Source: Rhizohabitans arisaemae (GTDB lineage: Bacteria; Actinomycetota; Actinomycetes; Streptosporangiales; Streptosporangiaceae). Taken from it: a stretch of DNA of 64,000 bases. Where the stretch lies: NCBI RefSeq assembly GCF_025996515.1, contig NZ_BLRH01000024.1, forward strand, positions 62,001-126,000. Reading direction: 5' to 3'. The translations under genes and the position numbers were made by a program. The notes below the pieces were generated by a model. It searched no databases. It saw nothing but the letters and a program-made list of their open reading frames with translations, and was not told where the DNA came from. Shown piece after piece: positions 27,477 through 38,874 of the stretch; within the stretch, counting starts at the first letter, position 1, and each line of letters begins with the position of its first letter.

Positions 27477-28139
27477 TTAAGTCGCCGGGGCGCTGGGCGG
27501 GATCTCGGTCAGGGTCTGGACGGGCTTGGGACTCTTCTCCGGGGTCGGGCAGCTCGCGTCGCCGCACCCCGGCGCGGAGGCGCTCGGCGTCGGGCCCGCC
27601 GACGGCGACGGGCTCGCGCTCGGATCGGGGGTCTCGGTCTCCGGCTCGGGAGAGGCGCCGCAGGTCTCGGTGGGGACCGGCTCGGGGTGATCGGAGGCCG
27701 GGTCGACCTGGGTGGGGCTCGCCGTCGGCGGGCAGGGGCTCGGCGTCGGCGTCGGCTTGGCCGTCGGCGGCGGTGAGGAGGGCGGCGCCGTGCCGGGCGG
27801 CGGGACGGCCTTGGTCGGCCCCGGAAGCGGGAGGACCCGCGTCGGCTCGGGGCGGGTCGTCCCGGACTTGTCCGGGGGACGCGTGCGATTCTGGGCGAGC
27901 GAGATCTCGTCCTGCTGGGTCACCCGCTCGCGGAGCTCGGGTACCGCCATCACCACCGCTCCCGCGACGACAAGCGCCGCGGCGAGGGAGAACATCGGTC
28001 GCCACCACCGAAAGGGGCGGCCCCGTTCGATGCGCGTGCGGATGATCTCCAGGCCCTCGGCGGAGGGAACGATCGGATCCACCTCGGCACGCAGGGCACG
28101 GCGAAGCCGCTCGCCGTACTCGTCGTGCGGTTCGGTCAT
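27477..28139 (-). CDS. Anti-sigma-factor-like membrane protein with Pro-rich exterior
   Basis: 220 residues. A cytoplasmic N-terminus of about 45 residues (MTEPHDEYGERLRRALRAEV) is followed by one transmembrane helix (about 49-66, FSLAAALVVAGAVVMAV). The rest is an external tail of about 150 residues dominated by Pro, Ser, Thr and Glu, with a few cysteines (SPCPPT, ETCGAS, PGCGDASCPTP). Its start overlaps the stop of the sigma gene (ATGA), the usual arrangement for an anti-sigma partner. It lacks the HxxxCxxC zinc motif of ZAS anti-sigma factors, so the role rests on context. Confidence 0.7.
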   Translation of the reverse strand: MTEPHDEYGERLRRALRAEVDPIVPSAEGLEIIRTRIERGRPFRWWRPMFSLAAALVVAGAVVMAVPELRERVTQQDEISLAQNRTRPPDKSGTTRPEPTRVLPLPGPTKAVPPPGTAPPSSPPPTAKPTPTPSPCPPTASPTQVDPASDHPEPVPTETCGASPEPETETPDPSASPSPSAGPTPSASAPGCGDASCPTPEKSPKPVQTLTEIPPSAPAT

Positions 28140-28741
28140 GACAATTGCTCCAGTACTGTCCGTAGCGCGCTCATCCCCCGGGCGGTGTGACTTTTCACCG
28201 CACCTCGGCTGATTCCCATCGCGCTTGCGATCTCCGCTTCTGACAGATCCCCGTAGTAACGCAGCACTAGAGCCTCTCGCTGGCGGGTTGGCAGGCCTCG
28301 CAAGGCTTCGATGACGGCCGTCCGCTCGAACTCGCCGATCGCCCCGTTCTCCGCGCTCGGGGCGTCGGGCAGCCCCTTCGGGGCGTATTTCTCCACAACG
28401 GCCCGGTGGCGCAGCACCGAGCGTGAACGGTTGACCACGGACTGGCGCAGGTAGGCCAGAGCCTTGTCGGTGTCCCGCAGCCGCCGCCATGCCCCGTGAA
28501 TGGCGACGAACGCGTCCTGGACGACCTCTTCCGCGGTGGCGACGTCACGCACCAGCAGCACGGCGAGACGCACCAGCGACCGATAGTGGGCACCGTAAAG
28601 CGCGGTCACGGCGGAATCCGCGTCCCACCCGACGGGCACCGCCCCGAGGGACCGGTCGGCCACGAGGGTCTCGATGGTCACATCCGTTGGACGCGTCGCC
28701 TTGTCGGCAGGTTTACTCTCTGGTGGTTCTTTAGGGGGCAT
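28136..28741 (-). CDS. ECF-type (SigE-like) RNA polymerase sigma factor
   Basis: 201 residues with sigma-70 region 2 (LYGAHYRSLVRLAVLLVRDV, then EEVVQDAFVAIHGAWRRL) and region 4 (LPTRQREALVLRYYGDLSEA, then EIASAMGISRGAVKSHTARG). It directs RNA polymerase to an unknown stress regulon. The start at 28741 (MPPKEPPESK) gives about 35 residues before region 2. It forms an overlapping pair with the membrane protein downstream, which probably holds it inactive at the membrane. Confidence 0.9.
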   Translation of the reverse strand: MPPKEPPESKPADKATRPTDVTIETLVADRSLGAVPVGWDADSAVTALYGAHYRSLVRLAVLLVRDVATAEEVVQDAFVAIHGAWRRLRDTDKALAYLRQSVVNRSRSVLRHRAVVEKYAPKGLPDAPSAENGAIGEFERTAVIEALRGLPTRQREALVLRYYGDLSEAEIASAMGISRGAVKSHTARGMSALRTVLEQLS

Positions 28742-28958
28742 AACCCGGTGGCCTCGCCCGACGATTGCCGATGTTCGTCGCAGGAGTGTCGCACACAAAC
28801 CCTAGCTGTCTGGATCATTCGGTGCGGCATCCGGGGCATCACCGATTGGCAACGGGGGCCGGGGTTCGGCGGCACGGCTGCCCCTATGATCGAGGGTGAC
28901 AACGGATACGCAGGTCAGGCTCATGGCGGGCGGCCGGGCGGACGACGAGGAGGCGGCG

Positions 28959-29300
28959 GTGGCGGATTGCCTGTTCTGCGGGATCGTGGCGAAGGAGATA
29001 CCCGCCACAGTGGTCGGTGAGACGGATCTCACCCTGGCCTTCCGCGACATCAACCCGCAGGCCCCGACGCATGTCCTGGTGACGACCAAGGCCCATCACG
29101 AGGACGTGGGCTCGCTGGCCTCCGCCGACGCCGAGGCGCTCGCCGCGCTGCTCCGGGAGTGCCGGCGGGTGGCCGAGGCCGACGGGATCGGCGACGCGTA
29201 CCGGGTGGTCTTCAACACCGGCGCGGGAGCCGGGCAGAGTGTGTTCCACGTCCACGCGCACGTCCTCGGCGGCCGCGGGCTGGGCTGGCCTCCGGGTTGA
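28959..29300 (+). CDS. HIT-family nucleotide hydrolase
   Basis: Histidine-triad protein of 113 residues (HinT size), expected to hydrolyse purine nucleoside phosphoramidates. It starts VADCLFCGIVAKEIPATVV and carries the active site QSVFHVHAHVLGGRGLGW with His-x-His-x-His. GTG at 28959 is preferred because GAGGAGG lies five bases upstream; ATG at 28923 and GTG at 28896 are in frame. It stands directly before phoH. Confidence 0.92.
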   Translation: MADCLFCGIVAKEIPATVVGETDLTLAFRDINPQAPTHVLVTTKAHHEDVGSLASADAEALAALLRECRRVAEADGIGDAYRVVFNTGAGAGQSVFHVHAHVLGGRGLGWPPG

Positions 29301-29393
29301 TAAGACGGTGCGTCACCAAGGTGACGCCACTACCATGGCAGACTGTAACCGAAGCGCTCAATGCGGGAGGCGAGCAGGCCAAGCGGCCGAGCT

Positions 29394-30416
<1,023 letters not shown>

Positions 30417-30421
30417 TTCAG

Positions 30422-30901
30422 ATGAGTATTGAGGTGGCCAACGAGTCCGGCGAGGAGGTCGACGAGTCCACGCTGGTGGCGCTCGCCGGCCACGTCCTCG
30501 ACCGGCTGGGCATCCACCCGCTGGCCGAGCTCTCCATCCTGGTGGTGGACGAGGAGGTGATGGGCAAGCTCAACCAGCAGTGGATGGGCGAGTCCGGACC
30601 CACCGACGTGCTCGCCTTCCCGATGGACGAGCTGCGCCCGGCCCCGATCGGCGGGCGGCAGGAGGGCGACGCCCCGGCGGAGCCCGGACTCCTGGGCGAC
30701 GTCGTGCTCTGCCCCACGGTGGCCGCGCGGCAGGCCACGGAGGCCGGTCACAGCACCGGGGACGAGCTGGAGATGCTCTGCACCCACGGCATCCTCCACC
30801 TCCTCGGCTACGACCACGCCGAGCCCGATGAGCACAAGGAGATGTTCGATCTCCAGGCCGGCCTGCTGACCGAGTGGCAAGAGGTGCGGCGGTCCAGGTG
30901 A
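30422..30901 (+). CDS. ybeY: Endoribonuclease YbeY
   Basis: rRNA-processing metal-dependent RNase, 159 residues. The zinc motif is THGILHLLGYDHAEPDEH (H-x3-H-x5-H). GPTDVLAFPMDE and GDVVLCPTVA are further family segments. Start ATG at 30422 is five bases after phoH; the stop overlaps the next gene (GTGA). It probably acts with Era and PhoH in 16S rRNA 3'-end maturation. Confidence 0.95.
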   Translation: MSIEVANESGEEVDESTLVALAGHVLDRLGIHPLAELSILVVDEEVMGKLNQQWMGESGPTDVLAFPMDELRPAPIGGRQEGDAPAEPGLLGDVVLCPTVAARQATEAGHSTGDELEMLCTHGILHLLGYDHAEPDEHKEMFDLQAGLLTEWQEVRRSR

Positions 30902-32202
30902 GCAGCTGGTTGATCGCCGCTGCACTGATCATTTTGATCGGTGGGTTGTTTGCCAGCGCCGAGGCCGCGCTCTCGCGGATCTCCCGGGTCCGAGCCGAGG
31001 AGTTCGTCCGCGAGGGCCGGCGCGGAGCCGTCAGGCTGCAGACCATCGTCGCCGACCCGCCGCGCTACCTCAACCTCATCCTGCTGCTCCGGGTGAGCTG
31101 TGAGCTCTCGGCCACGGTCATCGCGACCCTGCTGTTCATCGACTGGCTGGGGGACAGCGGCCGGGCCTACGCGGTCGCCGCCGTGGTCATGATCCTCGTC
31201 AGCTATGTGATCGTCGGAGTCTCGCCGCGTACGCTGGGCCTCCAGCACGCCGGGCCGATCGCGCTGGCGAGCGCCCCGATCGTCTACGGGCTCACCCGGA
31301 TCTTCGGCCCGCTCCCCACGCTGCTGATCCTGCTCGGCAACGCGCTCACCCCGGGCAAGGGCTTCCGCGAGGGCCCGTTCACCTCCGAGGCCGAGCTCCG
31401 CGACCTGGTCGACCTGGCGGAGCAGCGGCAGGTCATCGAGCCGGACGAACGGCAGATGATCCACTCGGTCTTCGAGTTCGGCGACACGCTCGTGCGCGAG
31501 GTGATGGTCCCCCGGACCGACGTGGTCTTCATCGAGCGGACCAAGACCCTGCGCCAGGGGCTCTCCCTCGCGCTGCGCAGCGGGTTCTCCCGGATCCCGG
31601 TGGTCGGGGAGAACGAGGACGACGTCATCGGGATCGCCTACCTGAAGGACATCGTGCGCTGCGTGCACGAAGGGGACGACGGCGCGGACACCTCGACGGT
31701 GGAGACGCTGATGCGCCCGGCCAACTACGTGCCGGAGAGCAAGCCCATCGACGAGCTCCTCCGGGAGATGCAGGCGCGGCAGATCCACCTCGCCATCGTG
31801 ATCGACGAGTACGGCGGGACCGCGGGCCTGGTCACGATCGAGGACATCCTCGAAGAGATCGTCGGTGAGATCGCCGACGAGCACGACCAGGAGACGCCCA
31901 AGGTCGAGCACCTGGATCCGGACACGGTACGGGTGACGGCCCGGCTCACCGTCGAGGAGCTCGGCGACATCTTCGGCCTGGACCTGGAGGTGGACGACGT
32001 GGAGACCGTGGGCGGGCTGCTGGCGCACGCGCTCGGCCGGGTTCCGATCGCGGGCTCCACCGCCGTCATGGCGGGGCTGCGGCTGACCGCGGAGAGCCTG
32101 GCGGGCCGCCGGAACCGGATCAGCACCGTGGTGGTCCGCCGCGAGGACGAGCGGACGTCGCCGGGCGATGCGGAGCAGGCGGGTGAGGGGTCCGACGGCT
32201 GA
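30898..32202 (+). CDS. CNNM/CorC-type hemolysin-family membrane protein with CBS domains
   Basis: 434 residues. The N-terminal DUF21 membrane domain (about 1-150) has [25 protein letters not shown] split among several helices. Then come a CBS pair (about 200-330; [55 protein letters not shown]) and a C-terminal CorC/HlyC domain (about 350-420). Homologues export Mg2+/Co2+. GTG at 30898 overlaps the ybeY stop, so it is coupled to that operon. Confidence 0.92.
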   Translation: MSSWLIAAALIILIGGLFASAEAALSRISRVRAEEFVREGRRGAVRLQTIVADPPRYLNLILLLRVSCELSATVIATLLFIDWLGDSGRAYAVAAVVMILVSYVIVGVSPRTLGLQHAGPIALASAPIVYGLTRIFGPLPTLLILLGNALTPGKGFREGPFTSEAELRDLVDLAEQRQVIEPDERQMIHSVFEFGDTLVREVMVPRTDVVFIERTKTLRQGLSLALRSGFSRIPVVGENEDDVIGIAYLKDIVRCVHEGDDGADTSTVETLMRPANYVPESKPIDELLREMQARQIHLAIVIDEYGGTAGLVTIEDILEEIVGEIADEHDQETPKVEHLDPDTVRVTARLTVEELGDIFGLDLEVDDVETVGGLLAHALGRVPIAGSTAVMAGLRLTAESLAGRRNRISTVVVRREDERTSPGDAEQAGEGSDG

Positions 32203-32312
32203 CCCGCCCCGGTGATCAACAAAAGCGCCGAAACGGAATATTCAGTGATCAACGTGTGGTTCGGTTGATCGCGGGAAAGTAGACCGTGTTTGCGCATGAC
32301 ATCGGGGGAGTC

Positions 32313-32978
32313 ATGACACGCGGAAATCTGCATGCCGTCATCGCGCTCGGCGCGGTGCTCCTACTCGGCACGGCGACAGCCTGCGGCACGGGCGGCACGA
32401 CGCAGGCCACCCCACAGGCCGATCCCTTGACCGTAAGGCTACAGGCGGCACTCCGGGAAACCGGGGATTTGCCGCAAGGTTTCTCGTTACGGCCGCAAGC
32501 GGGGTGGAAGGCTCCCCTCACCGTGCCCAAGGGTGCGTGCCGGACGCTTCTGGCGGCGATGAGCGGCGACGCGCCGACGGCCGGCCGGACGGCGTACGGG
32601 GAGGTCGGGTTCCGCGGCGATCGGCTCGGCGAGTTCGCCGGGATCGGCCTGGCCGCCTTCGAGTCCGACCAGGCCCGGTCGCATCTGCGCAAGCTCGGGG
32701 ACGCCTTCCGCAAGTGCACCGAGCTGACCGGCGACGACGGGACGAGCGGCACCCGGCTCACCGGGACCGAGCTCGTCTTCGACGACCTGGGGGACGATTC
32801 ACGGGCCCGCCGGTTCGCCGGCAAGCTCAACGGGTTCCCCTACGACATGCGCCTGGTACTCGCCCGGGTCGGGCCGACGCTGGTCTCCCTGGTGCACACG
32901 GTCTTCGGCACGGCCTCCCCGGCGCGGACCGAGGAGCTGGCGCGGTTCGCGGTCGAGCGCGCCAAGGCCGCCGAGTAG
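32313..32978 (+). CDS. Putative lipoprotein, unknown function
   Basis: 221 residues. It has a hydrophobic signal segment ([18 protein letters not shown]) with a weak lipobox ending at Cys24, then a Thr/Gly-rich linker. The soluble domain (about 45-221) resembles small actinobacterial solute-binding-like lipoproteins ([48 protein letters not shown]) and has two further Cys, possibly a disulfide. ATG at 32313 has GGGGGAG upstream. GATCAAC/GTTGATC arms upstream (about 32245-32271) may be an operator. I do not recognise a substrate. Confidence 0.8.
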   Translation: MTRGNLHAVIALGAVLLLGTATACGTGGTTQATPQADPLTVRLQAALRETGDLPQGFSLRPQAGWKAPLTVPKGACRTLLAAMSGDAPTAGRTAYGEVGFRGDRLGEFAGIGLAAFESDQARSHLRKLGDAFRKCTELTGDDGTSGTRLTGTELVFDDLGDDSRARRFAGKLNGFPYDMRLVLARVGPTLVSLVHTVFGTASPARTEELARFAVERAKAAE

Positions 32979-33016
32979 CGGCGTGGCGTCGCGGGGCGGC
33001 CGGATACCCTTTCCCC

Positions 33017-33358
33017 GTGACCGACGTGACCGAGAAGCAGATCGACCCAGAAGACGCGAAGATCATCACACTCGCCCGCTCCGCCAGGGCGCGCTCCGGT
33101 TCGGGGCAGGGCGCCGCGGTGCGCGACGAGACCGGACGGACCTATGTCGCCACCGACGTCGGGCTGCCCTCGCTGACGCTCTCGGCCCTGCAGGTCGCCG
33201 TGGCCATGGCCGTCTCCAGCGGTGCCCGGGGACTGGAGGCCGCCGCGGTGGTGACCGACGGCGCGGGACCGAGCGAGCGGGAGGCCGCGGCCGTACACGA
33301 TCTGACGCCCAATGCCCCGATCTTGGTGGCGGATCCGGACGGCACACTGCGAGACTGA
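33017..33358 (+). CDS. Cytidine deaminase-like protein lacking catalytic residues
   Basis: 113 residues starting VTDVTEKQIDPEDAKIITLARSARARSGSGQGAAVRDETG. The AAVRDETGRTYVATDVGLPSLTLSALQ segment corresponds to the start of cytidine deaminase domains. The HAE and PCxxC zinc motifs that make an active deaminase are absent, and the protein has no cysteine. The position before era is where streptomycetes carry a similar annotated deaminase. It is more likely a binding or structural paralogue. GTG at 33017 is the likely start. Confidence 0.75.
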   Translation: MTDVTEKQIDPEDAKIITLARSARARSGSGQGAAVRDETGRTYVATDVGLPSLTLSALQVAVAMAVSSGARGLEAAAVVTDGAGPSEREAAAVHDLTPNAPILVADPDGTLRD

Positions 33359-33362
33359 GCCG

Positions 33363-33863
33363 ATGCCGACACCTGAGTTTCTCGTACGCATCCGGGAGCG
33401 GGCCGGGACCGAGCTCATGATGCTCCCCTCGGTCGGCGGCTGCGTCTTCGACGAGCACGGCCGCCTCCTTCTCGCCCTGCACACCGACATCTGGGCGATG
33501 CCCGGGGGCATTCTGGAGCCGGACGAGCGGCCCGCGGAGGCGGTCGTCCGGGAACTCCGGGAGGAGACGGGGCTCGAGGTCGCGGTGCGGGGTCTCATCG
33601 GCGTGTCCGGGGGGCCGAACTTCCGGCACACCTACGCCAACGGGGACCGGGTCGCCTACATGACCGCGTTCTACGGGTGCGAGATCGTCGGGGGGTCGCT
33701 CCGGCCGGACGGCGAGGAGATCGCCGACGCCGTCTTCTTCGCCCCGGACGAGCTTCCCGGACTCCGGCTGGCGCCGTGGATGCCGGAGGTGGCGCCGCTG
33801 GCGTACGCCTGGTGGGAGACGGCCGCGTACCGCAGCGGTGCGACCGTCGGCGAGAATGTCTAG
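33363..33863 (+). CDS. Nudix hydrolase
   Basis: 166 residues with a perfect Nudix box, G-x5-E-x7-REUxEExGU (GGILEPDERPAEAVV, then RELREETGL, about residues 44-67). It hydrolyses a nucleoside diphosphate-linked substrate that cannot be named from sequence. ATG at 33363 follows the CDA-like gene by four bases, and the era start follows its stop directly, so it sits inside the cluster. Regions around the box resemble ADP-ribose/8-oxo-dGTP-type Nudix proteins only loosely. Confidence 0.9.
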   Translation: MPTPEFLVRIRERAGTELMMLPSVGGCVFDEHGRLLLALHTDIWAMPGGILEPDERPAEAVVRELREETGLEVAVRGLIGVSGGPNFRHTYANGDRVAYMTAFYGCEIVGGSLRPDGEEIADAVFFAPDELPGLRLAPWMPEVAPLAYAWWETAAYRSGATVGENV

Positions 33864-34769
33864 GTGAGTTCTCCCGGATACCGTGCTGGTTTCGCCTGCT
33901 TCGCAGGCCGTCCGAACGTCGGCAAGTCCACCTTGATGAACGCTCTGGTCGGCACGAAGATCGCGATCACCTCCTCCAAGCCGCAGACCACGCGGCGGGT
34001 GATCCGGGGGATCGTGCACCGGGCCGACGCCCAGCTGGTCATCGTCGACACCCCCGGCCTGCACCGCCCGCGCACGCTCCTCGGGGAACGCCTGGACAGT
34101 CTGGTGCTCTCCACCCTCTCCGAGGTGGACGTGATCGGCTTCTGCGTTCCCGCGAACGAGCCCGTCGGGAAGGGCGACCGCTTCATCGCGGAGAAGCTGG
34201 CCGCCGTCTCCAAGACCCCGGTCGTCGCCGTGGTCACCAAGTGCGATCTCGCCTCGCGGGAGCAGATCGCGCGGCAGTTGCTCGCCGTGTCCGAGCTCGG
34301 GGCGTGGGCGGAGATCGTCCCGGTCTCCGCGGCGTCGGGGGAGCAACTCGACGTGCTGGCCGAGGTGCTGATCGGCAGAATGCCGGAGTCGCCGCCCCTG
34401 TACCCGGGGGGCGAGCTCACCGACGAGCCTGAGCAGATCATGGTGGCCGAACTGATCCGCGAGGCCGTGCTGGAAGGCGTCCGCGACGAGCTGCCGCACT
34501 CCATCGCCGTGGTGGTGGAGGAGATGGCGCCCCGGCAGGGCCGCGACGACCTGCTCGACGTCTACGCGTTCATGTTCGTGGAGCGACCCAGCCAGAAGGC
34601 GATCGTCATCGGGCATCAGGGTTCCCGGCTCAAGGACGTCGGGACCCGGGCCCGGAAGCAGATCGAGGCTCTGCTCGGCACCCGGGTCTTCCTCGATCTG
34701 CGGATCAAGGTGGCCAAGGACTGGCAGCGTGACCCCAAGCAGCTGCGGCGTCTGGGCTTCTACGACTGA
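33864..34769 (+). CDS. era: GTPase Era
   Basis: 301-residue 16S rRNA-binding GTPase for 30S assembly. G1 is GRPNVGKS, the Era switch is SSKPQTTRR, G3 is VDTPGLHRPRTLLGE and G4 is VTKCDL. The KH domain has AIVIGHQGSRLKDVGTRARKQ (split in the middle) and LDLRIKVAKDWQRD. The GTG start at 33864 follows the Nudix stop with no gap. The set phoH-ybeY-CNNM-era is the typical rRNA-maturation neighbourhood. Confidence 0.96.
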   Translation: MSSPGYRAGFACFAGRPNVGKSTLMNALVGTKIAITSSKPQTTRRVIRGIVHRADAQLVIVDTPGLHRPRTLLGERLDSLVLSTLSEVDVIGFCVPANEPVGKGDRFIAEKLAAVSKTPVVAVVTKCDLASREQIARQLLAVSELGAWAEIVPVSAASGEQLDVLAEVLIGRMPESPPLYPGGELTDEPEQIMVAELIREAVLEGVRDELPHSIAVVVEEMAPRQGRDDLLDVYAFMFVERPSQKAIVIGHQGSRLKDVGTRARKQIEALLGTRVFLDLRIKVAKDWQRDPKQLRRLGFYD

Positions 34770-34785
34770 TCCGTGCCGCAGGGGA

Positions 34786-35775
34786 TCAGCGCAGGCGTAG
34801 CTGGACGTGGTTCCAGCGGTCGAGCACGGTGAAGCCGAGCCGCTCGTTGATGGCGATCATGTGCTTGTTGCTCACCTCGTTCCAGGTGATGATCTTCTCT
34901 ACGTACGGTTCGGACGAGTGGAACCACTGGGCCTGGGCGAGCTTGAGCAGCAGCCCGAGCCGGTGGCCGCGGTGTTTGCGGAGGACGACGGTGTCGCCCT
35001 GCCGGGCCCACGGTTCGGGTGAGGTCGCGTCGAGGAAGATCCGGGAGTACCCGGCCGGCTCACCGGTGTCCTTGTGGCGGGCGATCGTCGTGTACGTGAT
35101 GAGGCCGAATCGCTCGTTGACGTCCTCCAGTTCACGGACGCGTACGGTGTCCAGGTGTTCGTGTCTGAGGTCGAGGTCCCCCAGGGGCGCGTCGTTCATC
35201 CCGTTGAGCAGGGTCGTCATATCCGCCAGCAGGGTGTCGTGGACGGGGCCGACGAAACGCTGGAACTCATAGTCGTCGGCGTGCTTGACGGCGTCCTGCC
35301 GCATTCGGTGGAAATCCTGCCAGGGGACCGCGGTGAGGTCGAGGACTCTCCGCTCGTCGGCGGAGGCCATCGTGAACCCCATGGCCTTGATGAAATCGGC
35401 ACCCGGCCCGCTTGCCGGACATTCGGCGGTGATCACCCGACGGTTGTGATGCAGGGCCCGGCCGATCGCGTGGTTCAGCAGGGCCCGCCCTGTTCCGGCG
35501 CGTCGATGCTCGGGATGCACCACCAGAAGGCGTAGTAATGCGGCGTGTGGGTTGTCCGGTTCGGGAAGCAGAAGACTGTAGCCACCGGTGGTTCCGGCCG
35601 TCCATGTCTCGTTGGAGCCGGGGATCCAGCCGCCCTGGAGCCTGAGGACGAATTGTATGAGGGAAGGACGGGGACCGGGGTCGTCGATTGCCGCGCTCGC
35701 TTCGTGGGCTGCGTGCAAACCGCGGATTCGGCCACCGGGTGCGGAGAAATCAAGGCGTTCGATGTCCACAATCAC
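34786..35775 (-). CDS. Tandem-GNAT acetyltransferase
   Basis: About 329 residues with two GNAT-like halves. The N-terminal half has LLVVHPEHRRAGTGRALLNHA, containing the RxxGxG acetyl-CoA loop. The C-terminal half has TVVLRKHRGHRLGLLLKLAQ, a second RGHRLG loop, and a C-terminal WNEVSNKHMIAINERLGF. Tandem GNATs in actinobacteria (MshD-like) often modify small thiols or sugars; this one is too divergent to assign. GTG at 35775 is preferred because GGAAGG lies nine bases upstream; GTG at 35787 and 35769 are alternatives. It converges with era. Confidence 0.82.
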   Translation of the reverse strand: MIVDIERLDFSAPGGRIRGLHAAHEASAAIDDPGPRPSLIQFVLRLQGGWIPGSNETWTAGTTGGYSLLLPEPDNPHAALLRLLVVHPEHRRAGTGRALLNHAIGRALHHNRRVITAECPASGPGADFIKAMGFTMASADERRVLDLTAVPWQDFHRMRQDAVKHADDYEFQRFVGPVHDTLLADMTTLLNGMNDAPLGDLDLRHEHLDTVRVRELEDVNERFGLITYTTIARHKDTGEPAGYSRIFLDATSPEPWARQGDTVVLRKHRGHRLGLLLKLAQAQWFHSSEPYVEKIITWNEVSNKHMIAINERLGFTVLDRWNHVQLRLR

Positions 35776-35935
35776 ACCTAACCGCACCTTCCGCGGAGAG
35801 TCGACTCTCGGCTTCGACTGGGTTGATGTTCAGCTGTCAATTCGCAATCCGTACGGCATAAACCCTGTAAACGGTTGACCTAAGCTGCGTGGTAGTCATT
35901 GTGGGATTCAGAGGGTTCTGGGAGGGCTGAGCGAA

Positions 35936-36691
35936 ATGTCAGAACACGCGGAGACCCTGATCGGCGAGGCGGGACGACTCTGGCAGGAAGGCCGCTACGA
36001 AGAGGCCGAAATCCTCTTCGCGAGGGCTGCGGCGCTGGGGAATCCCCGTGCTCTGATGCGGGCGGGATTGCGGGAGTTCTTCCGGGACCCCGACGAGGCC
36101 GCGCGCCTGCTGCGGGCGGCGGCCGACACCGGTTCGGCCGAGGCGATGACGCTGTACGCGTACCAGGTGCTGGAGGAGGATCAGCCGAACGAGGCGGTCG
36201 GCTGGTATTTGAAAGCGGCGGAGACGGGGCACGCCGAGGCGATGCACCGGCTCGCCGTCCTGCTTGAGGCGGACGACCCCGAGGCCGCGGTGCGCTGGTA
36301 CCGGGAGGCGGTGCTGCGGCGGTGGACCCCCTCGATGATCAATCTCGCGCTGCTCACCAAGGATCGGGACCGCGGGGAGGCCGAGCGTCTGCTCCGGACG
36401 GCGGCGGAGAAGGGGATGACCGACGCCGTCTACGACCTCGGGCTCCTCTGCCAGGAGGACCGCCGCTTCGAGGAGGCCGAACAGTGGTACCGGCGGGCGA
36501 TCGACGGGGTCGACGTGGACGACCACGAGGACGGGGACTACGACATCTACACGCTGGTCATGTTCAACCTGGGACTGCTCCACGAGGCGACCGACCGGCC
36601 CGAGGAGGCGCTGCGCTGGTACCGCAGGGCCGCGCTCCGCGGTGACGCCCGGGCCGGAGCCGCCTCCCAACGTCTCAGCGGCACCCTCTGA
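35936..36691 (+). CDS. Sel1/TPR-repeat protein
   Basis: 251 residues built of six or so helical repeats (about 36 residues each), as in Sel1-like proteins. Examples are AAALGNPRALMRAGLREFF, AAADTGSAEAMTLYAY and AAETGHAEAMHRLAVLLE. It is likely a scaffold for protein-protein contacts, with no signal peptide or membrane segment. The ATG at 35936 has GGGAGG ten or so bases upstream. A terminator is not obvious; a palindromic promoter lies just beyond the stop codon. Confidence 0.85.
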   Translation: MSEHAETLIGEAGRLWQEGRYEEAEILFARAAALGNPRALMRAGLREFFRDPDEAARLLRAAADTGSAEAMTLYAYQVLEEDQPNEAVGWYLKAAETGHAEAMHRLAVLLEADDPEAAVRWYREAVLRRWTPSMINLALLTKDRDRGEAERLLRTAAEKGMTDAVYDLGLLCQEDRRFEEAEQWYRRAIDGVDVDDHEDGDYDIYTLVMFNLGLLHEATDRPEEALRWYRRAALRGDARAGAASQRLSGTL

Positions 36692-36730
36692 CCCGCGTCA
36701 GCCGTACCGAATCCGCAGGTCAGAGCTAGA

Positions 36731-36799
36731 GTGACAATCGTAAGTACGCTTATTATAAGCGTACTTACGATTGGTGTGCTTACCATAAGTATGGTTACG
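36731..36799 (+). promoter_or_regulatory. 39-bp perfect palindrome inside a strong promoter
   Basis: The palindrome spans 36735-36773 with 19-bp perfect arms and one central base. It overlaps a sigma-70-type promoter: GTGACA at 36731-36736, a 17-bp spacer, then TATAAG at 36754-36759. Its right arm contains TAAGCGTACTTACG; a related TAAGTATGGTTACG follows at 36786-36799 (shared TAAG-N5-TTACG). The region is much AT-richer than its surroundings. Only an 11-codon frame (36791-36826) follows before the leuA leader. Repressor binding is inferred. Confidence 0.6.
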
Positions 36800-36959
36800 T
36801 CCAAGGGCCACGCCGATCAAGCCTGAACGGGTGCTCGACCGAGAGTGAGCGGAGCTCGCCGGGTTGAGGTTCCTCCCGTTCGACGGCGTTCCGTACGGGC
36901 GGCGCCGCTCTCAGGGATCGAGATGGCGTCTCAAGCTCTCCTTCGCGTCTGCTAACGTG

Positions 36960-38802
<1,843 letters not shown>

Positions 38803-38816
38803 ACACGGTCGTCAAC

Positions 38817-38859
38817 GAACGCGGCGGCTCACCCGGGCTTGGGGTGAGCCGCCGCGTTC
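38817..38859. terminator. Bidirectional terminator between leuA and the formamidase
   Basis: GAACGCGGCGGCTCACCC at 38817-38834 pairs perfectly with 38842-38859 around a 7-nt loop, and TGTGCGG follows. It sits between convergent genes. Confidence 0.88.
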
Positions 38860-38874
38860 TGTGCGGGGTGCCGG

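Noticed and set aside
36791-36826. 11-codon frame MVTSKGHADQA as a leucine leader peptide
   Set aside because: It contains no leucine codon and has no ribosome site, so it is unlikely to attenuate leuA.
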